From Mercenaria mercenaria (Eukaryota; Mollusca; Bivalvia; Venerida; Veneridae), in NCBI RefSeq assembly GCF_021730395.1, contig NC_069367.1, positions 11,158,501 to 11,222,500 on the forward strand: DNA of 64,000 bases, read 5' to 3'. Position numbers and translations under genes: made by a program. A model generated the notes under the pieces. The model was given only the letters and a program-made list of their open reading frames with translations. It was not told the origin of the DNA and did not search any database. Below are positions 44,842-58,006 of the stretch, piece by piece (within the stretch, counting starts at the first letter, position 1; the number at the start of each line of letters is the position of its first letter).

Positions 44842-46455
44842 ATTATAAGCAAACCAAGCAAAGAATGATTTCCGATGCGTTAACTCCGCTTTATTTATCT
44901 TCTTTCTACTGTATTATTCTATTTCTTCACGACGGCACAGCCATGTTGTTGTCATAAGAACTATAACCCATGAGATCAGACACTCCTATCACTCTTTCCA
45001 TAGACTTCCTTCATAAAAAAAAATGACGCTGTCACATAACCCAAAATTGAAAAATGACCATTAAAATGTGATTCTTTTAGACACATAAAAATAGCAATTT
45101 CATATAGGCTTATCAAATCCATTTTCTTACAGTTTTTCTACAGACAAACCTACCCCCTTTCTTGAAAGGCATTTAGAGGCAAAATGCCCACTGACACTAT
45201 TCTAAATACAGAATTGTAAAGTCAACCATTCAACCAGACACTAGTAAAATATTCCAAATTTCACAAAAAAAAACCCATTATATTGCTTGATTTTGACACA
45301 CATTTTATGATATTAAACATAACATTTTTATCCAATCATCTTACGTCTCATTGAATCCCAAGCCGTCTTTTAATTACAATGTCTGACCATGATCAACAAT
45401 TAGGTTAAGTTCGCTATTACATATTGGAAACTGGAAACCCAGGCAAATGATTTTTGACTTCTACTTCCATCTTTTAAAAAATGGAAGCAATGCTTTGATT
45501 GGCTTGCTAAATGTTGTCTGAACGTGACACTATCGGTTGCCTTCAGATCCAAAGTGAAGCATTAATAGGAGATGAGTTTACTCTGATTGCTATTTCATAA
45601 AAATTGGACATAGTCAGCGAAACCACATTTAAATATACGCGTTTTCTGTTTACAATAGTCCCTGCAGAACAAATTAGCGACATAATATAGAACTCATCTC
45701 CTCCAGCAAACCACTTATTTATTTACATTTATTATGAAAGTAGAAAAATTTAAATAAAAACTTTATCATATACTGGGTAGGTGCAGATTGATTGGGATTC
45801 GCAGACAAATAATTGTATTTCCCCATAACTTTATTATCATTATATCGTTATCGCATTACCATCAGCTAGCAATTAGTGTTACCAAACAGTTCGATAAAGA
45901 TCTTGATAAAAATGTATTCAAGAGGACAGGAAACGGCTATTAGAACTATGATTAGTGAGACAAGTACTTAAGATGCAAATATTAAGCTGATGTAAATTCT
46001 TATCATATCAAAAAGTGTTACTTTACTTTTTTATTTTAACTTTATAATCATGACGTGTTACTTTTATGAACCGGTGTTACCTATATGGCAAATCTTACAT
46101 TGATAGTTCAAAAGAAAAAGAAGTATTAAATAGTGCATATGTAAACACGAAACAAACATGTCTGTCTGTAAACACATTTCATTTTTAAAACGCTATAACA
46201 AACAAACGGTTTGTTTTATGAGAAGTAAATTTCATTTTAAATATAGAACGTATAATAGCACCGCTAGGAAGAGAAGCGAAACATTTTGAGCATATTTTGA
46301 GAAAACCTGCTACTCGCATATACTGGTAAGGTCATATGATCTTGGAATCATTTGAAAGTGCATTGTCTACTGAAAAAGAAAGTGTGAATTACATGACAAT
46401 TTTTTATCGAATTTTTATTTTTTACTGTATAATTGATACTTCAACATGATACTTC
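44842..46455. other. Intergenic, no gene recognised
   Basis: AT-rich. It contains a small inverted pair ataggagatgagtt (about 45566) and aactcatctcctc (about 45692). No coding domains. Confidence 0.4.
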
Positions 46456-46466
46456 AACAGAAATCC

Positions 46467-46726
46467 GTCCGCCCGCTTAGCTCAATAGGGAGAGCGTTGG
46501 TCTACTGATCGCGGAGTCGCGAGTTCAATCTCCGGGCGGGGCTACTGTTGTCCGTGACTATTTGATCAAAGACATTGTGTCTGAAATCATTCGTCCTCCA
46601 CCTCTGATAATTCATGTGGGGAAGTTAGCAGTTACTTGCGGAGATCAGGTTTGTACTGGTACTGATCCAGGTTAGGTTAGGTAACTGCCCGCCGTTACAT
46701 GACTGAAATACGTTTAACCCAACACA
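46467..46726 (+). mobile_element. tRNA-derived SINE, full length with TSD (260 bp)
   Basis: The tRNA-like head gcccgcttagctcaatagggagagcg (A box) and gtcgcgagttcaatctc (B box) is followed by a SINE body (gtgactatttgatcaaagacattgtg; gaaatcattcgtcctccacctctg; gtggggaagttagcagttactt; gcccgccgttacatgactg) and an aacccaacacaa tail. Direct repeats AACAGAAATCC (46456-46466 and 46727-46737) mark the insertion site. A similar element is abundant in bivalves by recollection; family name not certain. Confidence 0.85.
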
Positions 46727-46737
46727 AACAGAAATCC

Positions 46738-47271
46738 AGTTATTACAGTGTTGCAGTCAAATAACATGATATATTATCATGCATTTGGCGTTTTCAAGGG
46801 CAGATAACTCTTTTTCGATACCGGTGACCTATGATTTTTATTGCATATTTTTGTTTCTTAGATGATTGTCCTTCAATATCCAAAGTTTAAAGAAATTCTG
46901 TTATTGGGAAAATTTTCGCCCATCTCATATACAGGGAATTCTAGTGTACGCCTTTAAATACTTTTGATTACTTTTAAGAGCACTGTCTAATACTACATTG
47001 ATATTTCATCGAAAGAAGGGCGTAAAACAAGGTATATCTTTAAATGTTTGTATGCATCAACAACAGATGTTTTAAATGAATGATTATTGTGAAATAGTTG
47101 CGCAATATTGTAAAATATTCAGTTATAATGAAGAAACATTAAAATGTATGTTTGTACCAAGTTTCGTATGTTTATGTTATATACGACTATTGTCATAACA
47201 TGACACATAGTGGGTCATGGATTCAAAATACAATTAATCGGATGATACTGTTATTGTTCAATAACTATTTA
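46738..47271. other. Intergenic, no gene recognised
   Basis: Nothing recognisable; AT-rich single-copy-looking sequence between a SINE and a MITE. Confidence 0.4.
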
Positions 47272-47473
47272 ATCCGCGCCATAAGAAAACCAACATAGTG
47301 GGTTTGCGACCAGCATGGATCCAGACCAGCCTGCGCATCCGCGCAGTCTGGTCAGGATCCATGCTGTTCGCTTTCAAAGCCTATTGGCATTAGAGAAATT
47401 GTTAGCGAACAGCATGGATCCTGACCAGACTGGTCGCAAAGCCACTATGTTGGTTTTCTCATGGCGCGGCTCA
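47272..47473. mobile_element. Palindromic foldback MITE, copy 2
   Basis: Same family as 44622-44841. The right arm lacks the gcggatgcgcaggctggtctggatcc segment, so the arms are unequal. The loop includes gttcgctttcaaagcctattgg. Confidence 0.88.
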
Positions 47474-47907
47474 TTTTCTGCTTTCTGACAGATACAAAAC
47501 AGCAGAAACAGCTTTTTGTTTACATTTCAGATTTTTTTTTTAGTTTTCTTTGCAAACAATGGTTCGGTTCAATGAGTAATATCCGGTTATTTTGAGTACG
47601 ATGTAAATAAGTCAAGAGTTCATGATGACAAAGGGTGTCTTGTACGGGTCAATGTCCATCATATCAAGTGTTCAACGCCTCCTCTGTACAACTAGCATTG
47701 AAAATATCAACAACAACGTTTTGATTAAGAGTGAATAATGACAGAATATGTTACCTGGCCGTCTATGCAAGCAGACATGCAGAAAGCTACTCCGCAAGTT
47801 GTGTTTTTCGGTCTGTATATATGAATTACAATTAGCATATTTATATTCAGTGAAATTTTCATGCTTCTGATGTTCCTGACGATGCAATCGTGTTTCAGAT
47901 CATTATT

Positions 47908-48030
47908 TGAGCCGCGCCATGGGAAAACCAACAGTTTCTCTGATTGCAATAGGCTTTGAAAACGAACAGCATGGATCCTGACCAGACTGTGCGCAAACCC
48001 ACTATGTTGGTTTTCTCATGGCACGGCTCA
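47908..48030. mobile_element. Palindromic foldback MITE, copy 3 (internally deleted)
   Basis: Keeps both outer ends (tgagccgcgccatgggaaaacc and ctatgttggttttctcatgg…ctca) and the loop, but the left arm has lost most of its inner part. Only about 123 bp. Confidence 0.85.
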
Positions 48031-50068
48031 TTTCATTGATTTCAGGGACAACATGCTTAAAGATTCATATATACTTATTGTTTTGTATCATTCTGATTGG
48101 CCAGATTAAAACTAAGAAGGGTTTGATTAATTTTGGTTATCAATTGTTTATTTATTTTTAGATTATAGATGACACAAACAGTGCACAAATGTAGTTGCAG
48201 TACTGTAAGTATACTTTGTACTCTATACTCAGTTCCAAAAGAAAGTGTGCACTTTTTAAGTTTAAATATTTCAAAAAATTCCCCGACGTTTAGTGTTTCA
48301 TTTTTTCATACATTAACTCTCAGGTTTAACTCAAAATCTAAAATGCACACCAATTTGTTTACGAACTGATTCAAATTTTGGTACTAAAAAGTTCTTTGAA
48401 TATAAAAATAACGTTAGTGTCATTTTTTGAACATTAAACCCAGGTATTAAAAAAAATCAACATGATATAGATGCATAAATTTGCTAAACTTAAAGTTCTA
48501 AATACATATAAAAATAAGAAAGGATACTTGCTTGAAGATGTAAACACACAAAGAAGTAACTTACATATAATTTGTGTTTTAAGGTTTCCTTGAGTACATC
48601 TTAATACATGATCGCATATGCATGCATAAAGTTTTGCATTACAATCTAATAGATGTACTAACATACATTATTTAAAAATATATGAAAGGGGTATTTGGTA
48701 TAACTTACAGCTTGAAGCATGAATACATACATGCTTTGTGTTTAATTAATTCTTTCAGTCTCAATTTCAATTAATATCTAATCTCAAAGACTGTTCTGTT
48801 TAAACAACTTGATTACTACGAAAATTCTATAATATCGCATGCATAATTTCAATCAGTTTCAATACCTGTAGTTTTTAATATCCTAATCGAGTCATTTGAC
48901 GTCATTTTTCAAACCTCTATAAACGCACGAAAACATACTCTATTGTATACAGTCATAACGATATCAAAGGAAACACTAATATGACTTCTGTGTTCTATAA
49001 AACAACTCTGCTAATTAGGCAGCCAAGTACAAATTGACAGGCGCAATATCTTGTCAACAAGCAGCTTGCTAGATTTAGAAATTTAGAAATGCTCTCATTG
49101 CATTGACAAAACAGAATGCCCTCTTTCTATAATGTAGTTTAAATTTTGTTGGTGTAACCGGAATTCAGAGACATTCTTCCTAACTAAATTGCCTTAATCC
49201 AGACATGACCGTAACTAAATGTTTAAGAAGTGTATGCTGAATCCATAACCACAATGGAAACAGCTGCACACGCACTGTAGCTAATTCTCAACACATTTAA
49301 GAAAGGTTACATGCAATTTATTCATTTTCCTCTTTATTTCATATCAACAATTAAAGACATCCCATGCGAGTTTTTCGCAAAAATAGTTTATTTTCAGATA
49401 AATTTATATATGTATAAAATCCTCATCAAAATAGTTTAACTTGACTTATCAAACTATATAACTGTGTTTGAAGATATTTATTCAAAACAAAATGTCATAT
49501 ATAAAAGTCATTTGTTAAAAAAAAGGCTTCCAGTCATTATAATAAGTGGTAGTGCACGTTTATATTTATGTCTAGCGGTATATGTATATAGTATGTACTG
49601 TTTTAAAAGCTAACACACAGTACTGTTTATACACAAAAACATGTAAATTCTGTGTTCGTACTTTAAAAATATGAATGTGGTTCGAATATATCTTTAAATT
49701 TTAGACCTCGTTTTCATTACTTTAGACGATTACATTGATATGAACACTAAATTATATAGTATGCTATTATTACATATATATTAACAAATGTTCAACAATC
49801 TCATAATACATATATAAGAAAAGCAACCTGTTCTGAAAAATCAACATCGTTTGAAAATGATCCAATGCAACAGGCTGTCGAGCAAGTAAGCACATATACT
49901 TAAAACATTGAAACGATCAATAACAGAGTTCTAGATCTTTTCTCAATACAGTCAGCAAATAATGTTTCGTAAAAGAATGTCAATTTCACATCATATTTGA
50001 CTCATATGTATTATACTAAATATTACCAGCCGGGCGGGACAATTGCAGCACTGTATAGCTACTTCGTT
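48031..50068. other. Intergenic, no gene recognised
   Basis: About 2 kb of AT-rich sequence with no domain-bearing frame, RNA gene or clear repeat. Confidence 0.4.
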
Positions 50069-50303
50069 TGAGCCGCGCCATGGGAAAACCAACATAGTGC
50101 GTTTGCGACCAGCATGGATCCAGACCAGCCTGCGCATCCGCACAGTCTGGTCAATATCCATGCTGTTCGCTATCAGTTTCTCTAATTCCAATAGGCTTTG
50201 AAAGCGAACAGCATGAATCCTGACCAGACTGCGCGGATGCGCACTGGTCTGAATCCATGCTGGTCGCAAACGCAGTATGTTGGTTTCCTCATGGCCTGGC
50301 TCA
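50069..50303. mobile_element. Palindromic foldback MITE, copy 4
   Basis: Near-complete copy, with ends tgagccgcgccatggg and ctcatggcctggctca and both gcgaacagcat inner arms. Confidence 0.88.
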
Positions 50304-50785
50304 AATTCTGTTTTGTAACTATATCTGAGAGCAATCGTATGCAGTTATGTTATACAACTGTTTACAAACAATAGCATCTTTATATACAATTGGTACAAAT
50401 TATAATTTACTTCCTACAATTATTTAGTTGCTATGAACACTCAGTCACACTCAAACAGCACTTAGACAATGGGGTCATTATACTATTAAGTCAACATATT
50501 AATTTCCGTACTTCTTTTGGCTTAGATTTCACAGAAAAGATAGTAGTTACATAGAACTCAAAGACCCTCGACTTGCGGTTTTTGTTTGAGCATTTTCAAG
50601 TGCATGTATGTATTTAGTTTCTTCTTATTATTATTTCCTAAGTTCATGATTCACAGAAGTGAAAATGACAATAGATAAACATTTTGCGACCTCAAAATGA
50701 AGTGCTGCACTCTCGATAGCCACTTCAGTACAAAGAATTTTGATGATTGTTATACATGTACTATACAATATTGTACTATACTATA

Positions 50786-50812
50786 CATTACACTACACTA
50801 CACTACACTACA
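50786..50812 (+). repeat. (CACTA)n pentanucleotide run
   Basis: Four to five cactac/actac units in a row, preceded by ctata-type repeats. Confidence 0.7.
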
Positions 50813-50821
50813 AAACACTTA

Positions 50822-51027
50822 CTGTGAAATCATTAATATTCGTGGGGGACTAATTTGCGTGGATTTCGTGGTTGAGTCAATCCACGAAATTTAATCCAAA
50901 CGAACAAGTACAATTCCCTTTCATTTTATGTTCAGAAGTTGAAATCCACGAATTCATATCCCCACGAAAATACCATTTCGACCAAAACCACGAAATTTCA
51001 TGCCCACGAAATTAAATGATTTTACAG
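50822..51027. mobile_element. TA-flanked MITE (206 bp)
   Basis: Ends CTGTGAAATCATT and AATGATTTTACAG are inverted repeats flanked by TA (50820-50821, 51028-51029). The interior is a set of cgtgga/tccacgaaat words in both orientations. This type of element, with ccacgaaat motifs, is common in bivalve genomes (recalled). Tc1/mariner-type by target site. Confidence 0.78.
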
Positions 51028-51462
51028 TATGCAGAAAACTTACACTCGTTTTACATTCTTGCCACTATATAACTTTTATTTTCACCCACGTGACATGTAT
51101 ACATTTTATACCAAACTTGGTGGAAAGGAACATGTAGAACCAAACTGTGAGCGAGTAAATTGTAACAACGAAACAAAGTGCAGCTTGGAAATAAGTTTTT
51201 TGGTTTTGTTTTTTTGTAATAATTGAACAATACTCTATAATTAGTTTAACGAGTAAAACTGTATGTAGCTATAACAAGCCTCTACATTAGCCAAATACAT
51301 GATCCAAGTACTGAAGTGATTTAATTCTAGATATTTTATGACCTGGCAAAATAAACAAACAGTGGAACTAAATACATGAATATCTCCGTGCTGATTGAAT
51401 TTTAGGCTAGTGAAAATAGATTTAAATACAACAACAATTAATTGCAAATACTTAATGCTTAA

Positions 51463-52973
51463 GGAGGTAGGTTACCTTCATATTTGTATGTGCGCATGTC
51501 CAACCGGAAGCTAACGTGACGATTTACGACGACGTTTACGACAAATTAAATGTGTTTGTATATTCATTCTCCTGAAAACAAATCATGAACCTGCCTCCAG
51601 TCTGATACTTTATGGTTTAATAATGCAGAAATAATGAATCAACTGCCGCAGAAACGCTTCAAAACAATGTTGCTATAAAATGACGTCATTGGCGTCATGA
51701 CGTTACGTGTCAGTTACCGCGCAAAATTAATAGCTTTTATCTTGAAAGTACGTAATTCTGTGCATTTTCTTTATTTTAACTATCTTCAAATAACAAATAT
51801 TTGCTGAAATATTTGTTATGAATCTTTTGCTCTGAATAATCATCAACATTTTGCTTCTTTTATGTAGTTATATTGAAACGTTATGCGGATTGTAAGAAAA
51901 TGGATGATGGTAACCAATGTTATCTGGAATATAGTTGGATGAAAGGTTACTTGTAACGGCCATTTTCAAATAAAAAAATCTAGCAGTTTGATTTGTAATA
52001 CCTATTTTTCAGGTTACGTTGATAATTTGTTACTTATATACTAAAATAAGATCTAAAACTGTTCAAATTTCAGTAGAAAAATGTCGTTCCTTAAATTTAA
52101 TTGATGTTACCATGGAAACGAAGCCCGTGACCTATGTATCTAAATGTAAAATTCAAAAGCGTTGACACTGGTCTATTTAAGAAACACAACTTCGGCTTTT
52201 TATTTTCATTTCAAAAATATCCATTAGAATAATATCAGCATGCTGAACGATTTTTCCATGAAAAATGCCAGGCGAAAGGTACTACCGTATGTATTCTAAG
52301 CTGTGAAATTTGTTTGAATCAATGCAAATAACAAGAAAATATAACTTACGTTAGAAATAATATGTTTTAAAGCTATATTAACTAGAAAGATAATCTTATT
52401 CAATATTTTTTTTATAAGAAATTACGACAAAAAGCAAGATATAAGCTATTTTAAACATCTCTGTTGCCATGGTTACTGTAAACTTTAAGAAAAATAGGGT
52501 ACCATGTAAAGTGCATGGTATTTTGCTTATAATATTTCCCAAATATTCCATGTTAGTCATTAACAGAATGCCACTTAGGCCGTCGAAAACGCCTATTTTA
52601 TACATAGTTGTTTAAAAATGAGAGAAAATGCGTTACCATGGAAGCACGAGCCCCGCGACATATGCATTTAAAGCTTATATTAGAAAGCTAACGTGCATAC
52701 TAGTAAAATTATCAAATATGCAGACTTCTACGGATATCAGTGAAACTAAAATACACTGAAAAGTGTTAAATATCCGTATTTTCCTTCTTCTTTTAATATG
52801 AAATATCTTTAGAGGGTCATGTTCTTCAAACCTAGATAAAAATTGAATTTGAAGGGGCAGAGACAAACGAAATTGAGATTGTAGCAGGTCAAACTCCATA
52901 CTACACGAAATGCAAAAAAATGCTGCGGTTCAACTAACTTGAATTTAACCTTGTAACAAGGTAACCTACCTCC
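51463..52973. mobile_element. TTAA-flanked element (1,511 bp) with X-box-like motifs
   Basis: The left end GGAGGTAGGTTACCTT and right end AAGG-TAACCTACCTCC are inverted, each bordered by TTAA (51459-51462 and 52974-52977). No transposase frame; non-autonomous, piggyBac-like by target site. Inside are three 14-bp X-box-like palindromes: GTTACCATGGAAAC (52106-52119), GTTGCCATGGTTAC (52463-52476) and GTTACCATGGAAGC (52632-52645). Confidence 0.72.
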
Positions 52974-53221
52974 TTAATATCACCAATTAAACAAATTGGG
53001 ATGCCTATACATTATTCCTAACTTCACATAGGAAAAAATGCTTTGCACGAAAGTTTAACAATATCAAAGATATTCTCTATACTTTGTATCATCTAAAGGT
53101 ACAAAATGCACCTAAATACACATACTATCTTATGAACATGTACTATCTTATTTTCTTGCATACCAGACGGGGATTTCCGGTATTTTTACCGGTGCTGGAA
53201 AACTCCATCTTACACCCCGGG

Positions 53222-53385
53222 GTGTAAGATGACTCTCGTGCTGTAAATGACGTATTACGAACTACATATATGTAGAAGATTTATGTAGTAGTTTATATCT
53301 TATTTAAAAAACGGAATAAAAATTCAATACCTTGAGAATTCCTATTAGTTCCTGACAGTATATTTCTCGATTCAAATCACGTTAT
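53222..53385 (+). repeat. Dispersed repeat shared with 44283-44420
   Basis: See 44283-44420. Here it is preceded by an inverted word pair, catcttacaccccggggtgtaagatg, a perfect short palindrome centred near 53218. Confidence 0.6.
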
Positions 53386-53591
53386 TTTATCAAAAATTCA
53401 TAACGTTACGCTGCAACTGATAAAACAAAACCGGAACTAAACATTATTGTTTGTTTTGAAACGTCATGACGTCCTTCCTGTTTACGGACGTTGGTTTCCC
53501 GCGCTTTGTTTAAATACACTGCTATAAGAAATAGTTCTAAAAAGAAAGCCGTTCGGTTGATTTTATTTTTATTTTTATTTCTTGAAATCGA

Positions 53592-53766
53592 TATGCAAGA
53601 AAAAGATTCTGTCACTGGTTATAGGTGCAGATGGAAATTTCCGGCTCTCGGGTAACTGTTTAGGCGGTAACTCGGCAGGGAGCCTCGTAACCGCCTAAAC
53701 AGTTACCCTCGAGGCCGGATATTCTCATCTGCACCTACAACCAGTGAAAGAATCTTATTATGCATA
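53592..53766. repeat. Long palindrome (foldback) of about 175 bp
   Basis: The left arm gattctgtcactggttataggtgcagatg...ggtaactgtttaggcggtaac and the right arm gtaaccgcctaaacagttacc...catctgcacctacaaccagtg...gaatc are close reverse complements. The match extends outward to atgcaagaaaaagattc and gaatcttattatgcat. A degraded copy of the right arm (agcctcgttac...gcatctacaaccagtga) lies at about 54176-54227. Confidence 0.85.
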
Positions 53767-54227
53767 TAATCATCTGAAATGCAACGACTATACATAAATC
53801 AAAAATACTGCAGCATGATTTTTCAGTGTTATTTTACCTGTCCAAATGTATAATCACTTCATAACAAGGAGGGGGCGATGAACTCCAATTTGTTCGATTT
53901 CCATCCCTAACATTATACAGGGGATATTGATTTACGTTGAGTAAACGTCATTAAGGCTAATTTACACAAGAAGCGGAAACAGTCGAAACCTCTCGCAGCA
54001 AATTTTACCTTTATAATGAAGATACTATATACCAATTCCATTTTAAACTGGGCATACGTACAAGATAAAAATGTTTTACTCTTATTACATCCTATCAGTA
54101 AAACGGTAAAATATCGACCACGTAAATAATATAGTAAGCGAAATAATTATAAAAATATCTAGAAACGCATAATCGGCAGAGCCTCGTTACTATCAAAATG
54201 CATCTACAACCAGTGAGTGACTAAAAT

Positions 54228-57200
54228 ATTTTGTCAGTCCACATATTAAAGGTGCACTACACTAGTATCAGTAATGGCTGAGTTATTTTCATTATTCCAG
54301 GTTATCTTGGACGATATTCCAAAAAGGTTACGAATCAATTATATGTGCATAAGCAGTGTACATACTTGCTAATATATTATGGCAGAATCTTAGTGAACGT
54401 TACCATATAAACTTACTTCTTAATTTGATATTTCTGATAACGTGTACTAGATGAGTCTTGTGAAACGTAAAAGTAGTATTATTTCTTCTTGAACAAAAGA
54501 ATCCCGATCGGGATAAGAATTACACAGTGCAACCTCTGTAGAGCACCACCCTTTGGGAGATACACATATTGGCTGTTAGGTAGAGTTTACTGTTATGGAG
54601 AGGTAAATTTTATAGTATATTTTAATTTCAGGAAATTTTGATGATTTTGTTACAGAGATATTTTTTTTCTGAAGAAAGGGCCGCTTCGGAGAGGTTGTAC
54701 TGTATATCATGTTTAGGTACCAACTCGTGCCTAAAAAGCGTTTCCGGCGAACGGGGACATCTAGAATCTCTCTCCATCAATACAACTGCAAAAGCATCCG
54801 TACCGCAAAGTCGTGTCTGTGTCACTAGATGCCATATAGAAAACTCAAAGAACTGAAAGTAGTACTGTCATGATATTTGCCTTCTGTTTGCATATAGATC
54901 TACTCCACCGTGATTTGATGTGACTTTCTCAAATGTCCTGATTGCAAAATTGTGAAATGTGTTTTCATTTTTCTAACCCTCTCCAAAAACGATTCTATTT
55001 TCAATCGTTTTTCTATACGTCCTGTTTCTGGCTTTATACATATAATGTAATATTTATTTTACATCTACACGTAAGCTATATTAGATCTGAGAGAAGAAAG
55101 AACACAGCAACTGGACTTTCCAAAGAATGGGTAGTTATTTTAACTGTTTTATCTTTACCTGAATTAGTCATACCTATGCATCCGAGGCCGCCAATTGTCT
55201 CAGCGCGTACTTTTAACACAAGCACTTTCTACCAAAAGGGAAATGACTGAAAAGCAATCTATATCTTACGTTTACGGGTTATTTCTCTTTCATTGCTTAA
55301 ATTAATCCAGTATAAGTTGCATACTTTTGACACTGAAATCTCTGAAACGACGTAAGAGTTATCTAACAGTGGTTGTTAGAACCGAGACGAAGGACAACTG
55401 CCGGTTTATCGAATATGTATCTATAAATATCCTACAAAGGTATCCTAAGCCGTGGTTCTTTCCTTGTGTAATAAGAATAAGTATAGATTCCGAAAGTCAT
55501 CTGGAGGAGCGAAACATTCAGTCCAAGTATCATCAATACCCTTCAAGATATTCGGAGGATATTGACTGAACTCGACATTAATTTCTGTAGCTTCTTGAGC
55601 TTTTGCTGTGTCTTTGGCCTGCACAGTTAAAACAAGGGTATTGCACGTTTATTTAGTGGAAAAGTCTGTCGTTGATGTATTTCAATTCTATTAAAACATA
55701 TAGACCTGCTGCGGAATCAGACATTAAAATGGTTAACCTTCAGCTGCGATCTTGGCCTTGGGCCGATACAAGTGTGATGCCCTTCTACGTCGACTTACGC
55801 ACCAAGGTTTAGGAACATTCATTAAGATAGACCGGACACTAAAAAGGACGGTTTCACCGAAGGGTTATGGACACTATGTTTACTGTATCCCTTAGGCTGA
55901 AAATAATAAAAAATCAATATACACAAGTATAGAGACAGTATCTGTCGTTTACATACACACTCAGTTCAAAGCAAATCGATCTACGGGAAGTACAAAAAGC
56001 ATGTAGTGTTTTTTCTTGCTTTATTTTTATCAAATAGCAAAGTTTAGAGAAGAACACAAGCAACTAGATCTAGGCCAAGCGCCAACAAAACCATCATTCA
56101 AAAACCCACTGACAAAGCTTGGTGATTTAGTAAAATCTTGTACCGTTGTAGTTTTCTTAGTCCATACAATGCCAAACCAATGATAAGTTATAATGTCTAC
56201 TGACTGAGCGTTGTCGTACTAGTATTGCACAATGTTCTTACCAACGTTGGCAGAGACGATGACAAAAATTGTCATGTTGAACATTAAATAATTATAATAT
56301 CACTAATTTGAACTGTTTCAGGAGGGCTACCTTTATTATAACAGGCGTAAATATTTTCTCTTTTTTTCTGTTGTAATTTATATTTGCCCTTAAAATTTAA
56401 AGTACTTTTACAATGAATATCTAATCCAAACTTTAATGGATATATCACTTCGAAAGTTTGTAAGATTCTGGGTCAATCGAAGGGGTATTCATTGAAAATT
56501 TACTGACTTAATAGCGAACAGTGCAGACCAAGATGTGCAGGCTGATCTTGGTCTGCGCTGGTCGCAGAGGCAGCATCACTTGCCGCCAGCAGGCTAAAGG
56601 TTAATGGTTGTTTTTCATTCTTAACTTCGCTTTGCTAGGATGAACCTCCCATCAAATACTAATGGCGCAAATTTTAATTTGCCTCGCCAACATGTGGCAA
56701 AAACAGCAAGTACTTATGTATATGCTATCTTAAAAATCTTTCACGAAAGTAAAGTACTTTAAGTCCTCAGGCAAACCATATTTTTCAATTAAATTTAATG
56801 CATTTAAACAAGCAGAAATCAAGATTGAAAACTTAACTTTCCCATGGAAAATATCATTTTTTGATAGGAATGCGGTCTTTTCCCATGGGAAAGGAATGTG
56901 GATATATATATATATATTTCACAAAATGATAAATCATTACGTAGTTGTATTCTGAAATCATATAAACGCCCTTTCGTCTTTAATTTTAGCTCATTTATAC
57001 GTAGAACTGTTAGTTTATCTTAACTGTTTACTTCATATGTTATTATTACAAAGTCCATGGAAAAAGGCATTGCAATAAAATTCATTACTACCCTGGGAAC
57101 ACCTTTACTGTTCAGTAAATTTGTAACACAATGAAAAGGAACGGTATAGACCCAACTATTTAGTAAATTCGTAACACATTGAAAAGAAACGGTATAGACC

Positions 57201-57580
57201 CAACTGTACGTAGTAGACACACTCTAAGAAACGAAGCCCTACATTAGTATATACTAGTATGTGAAACATATTTCATATTTACATACAAATACAAGATAAC
57301 ACAAGACAACAATTAGAAAGCCTACAAGGAGAAAACAAATTAATGAGTCTTAAGGGAAAGGGAGCACCAAAAGAATCAAAGATGATTAAAAATACACTCT
57401 TCCTGTGGAAACAATATTATGATATTTTCTATACATATAGTACTGATAATCTTAAATAACTACTGTTACCCAAAGAAATGCATTTCTGTCTTTTACATTT
57501 CTCATTACAAGTAAGATTAAAATAGCTCGCAAACAGTTTGTAGGCAGAATGTTCCTTGTCATAAATCTTGAAATACAAAT
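54228..57580. other. Gene-free stretch with degraded repeats
   Basis: No host gene recognised. At 54524-54610 a 'caacctctgtagagcaccaccctttgggag' stretch, and at 55730-55890 a 'cttggccttggg…gaccggacact' stretch, look like old dispersed repeats by recollection. 56515-56600 includes a perfect 12-bp hairpin (gcagaccaagat/atcttggtctgc). A 51-bp direct duplication lies at 57107-57208, and a (TA)n run at about 56890-56908. The 102-codon and 80-codon frames near 55 kb have no recognisable domain. Confidence 0.45.
57107..57208 (+). repeat. 51-bp direct duplication
   Basis: ttcagtaaatttgtaacacaatgaaaaggaacggtatagacccaact recurs once immediately as tttagtaaattcgtaacacattg… with few differences. Confidence 0.75.
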
Positions 57581-58006
57581 AAATACTTTAAACAAAGATC
57601 AATGCCATATTCCAAGCTTCCTCTTTTCAGTCAGACTTGGCGGAAGGTTGCTGAGAATAGCTAGAATTATGTAGTTCGTATTCACGTCTGTTATTTCGAC
57701 TTTTTCGGTCGTAAATGTAGCTCATGTATACATCCGGAAAATGCTGAAATCACATACGAAGAGAACGTAAAAGAAAGAAAATTATCGATTGTTATCACGG
57801 GTTCAACACCTTAATTTAAATAAATTTTAAGGTCCTTGGTATTTTAGTTTGACTGACATAGATCAGCACTAGCTGGTCTCAATGCATGACTTTTGCAAAA
57901 CATAACTAAGAATCAACCAATCAAATTTGGAGATTTTACATTTTCCTCCAAATGCAGTATCCTAAACTAAGGTCTAGTTTACATAAACACATCATCATCG
58001 TTCGTG

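Noticed and set aside
44517-44868. 114- and 72-codon frames with RPAWIQTS…RRLVWIHAGRKPTMLVFSW
   Set aside because: Shadows of the palindromic MITE; the same peptide appears on both strands and at other MITE copies.
50822-51027. Repeated tccacgaaat words considered as a transcription-factor site cluster
   Set aside because: They lie within a TA-flanked inverted-repeat element and are explained by its palindromic structure.
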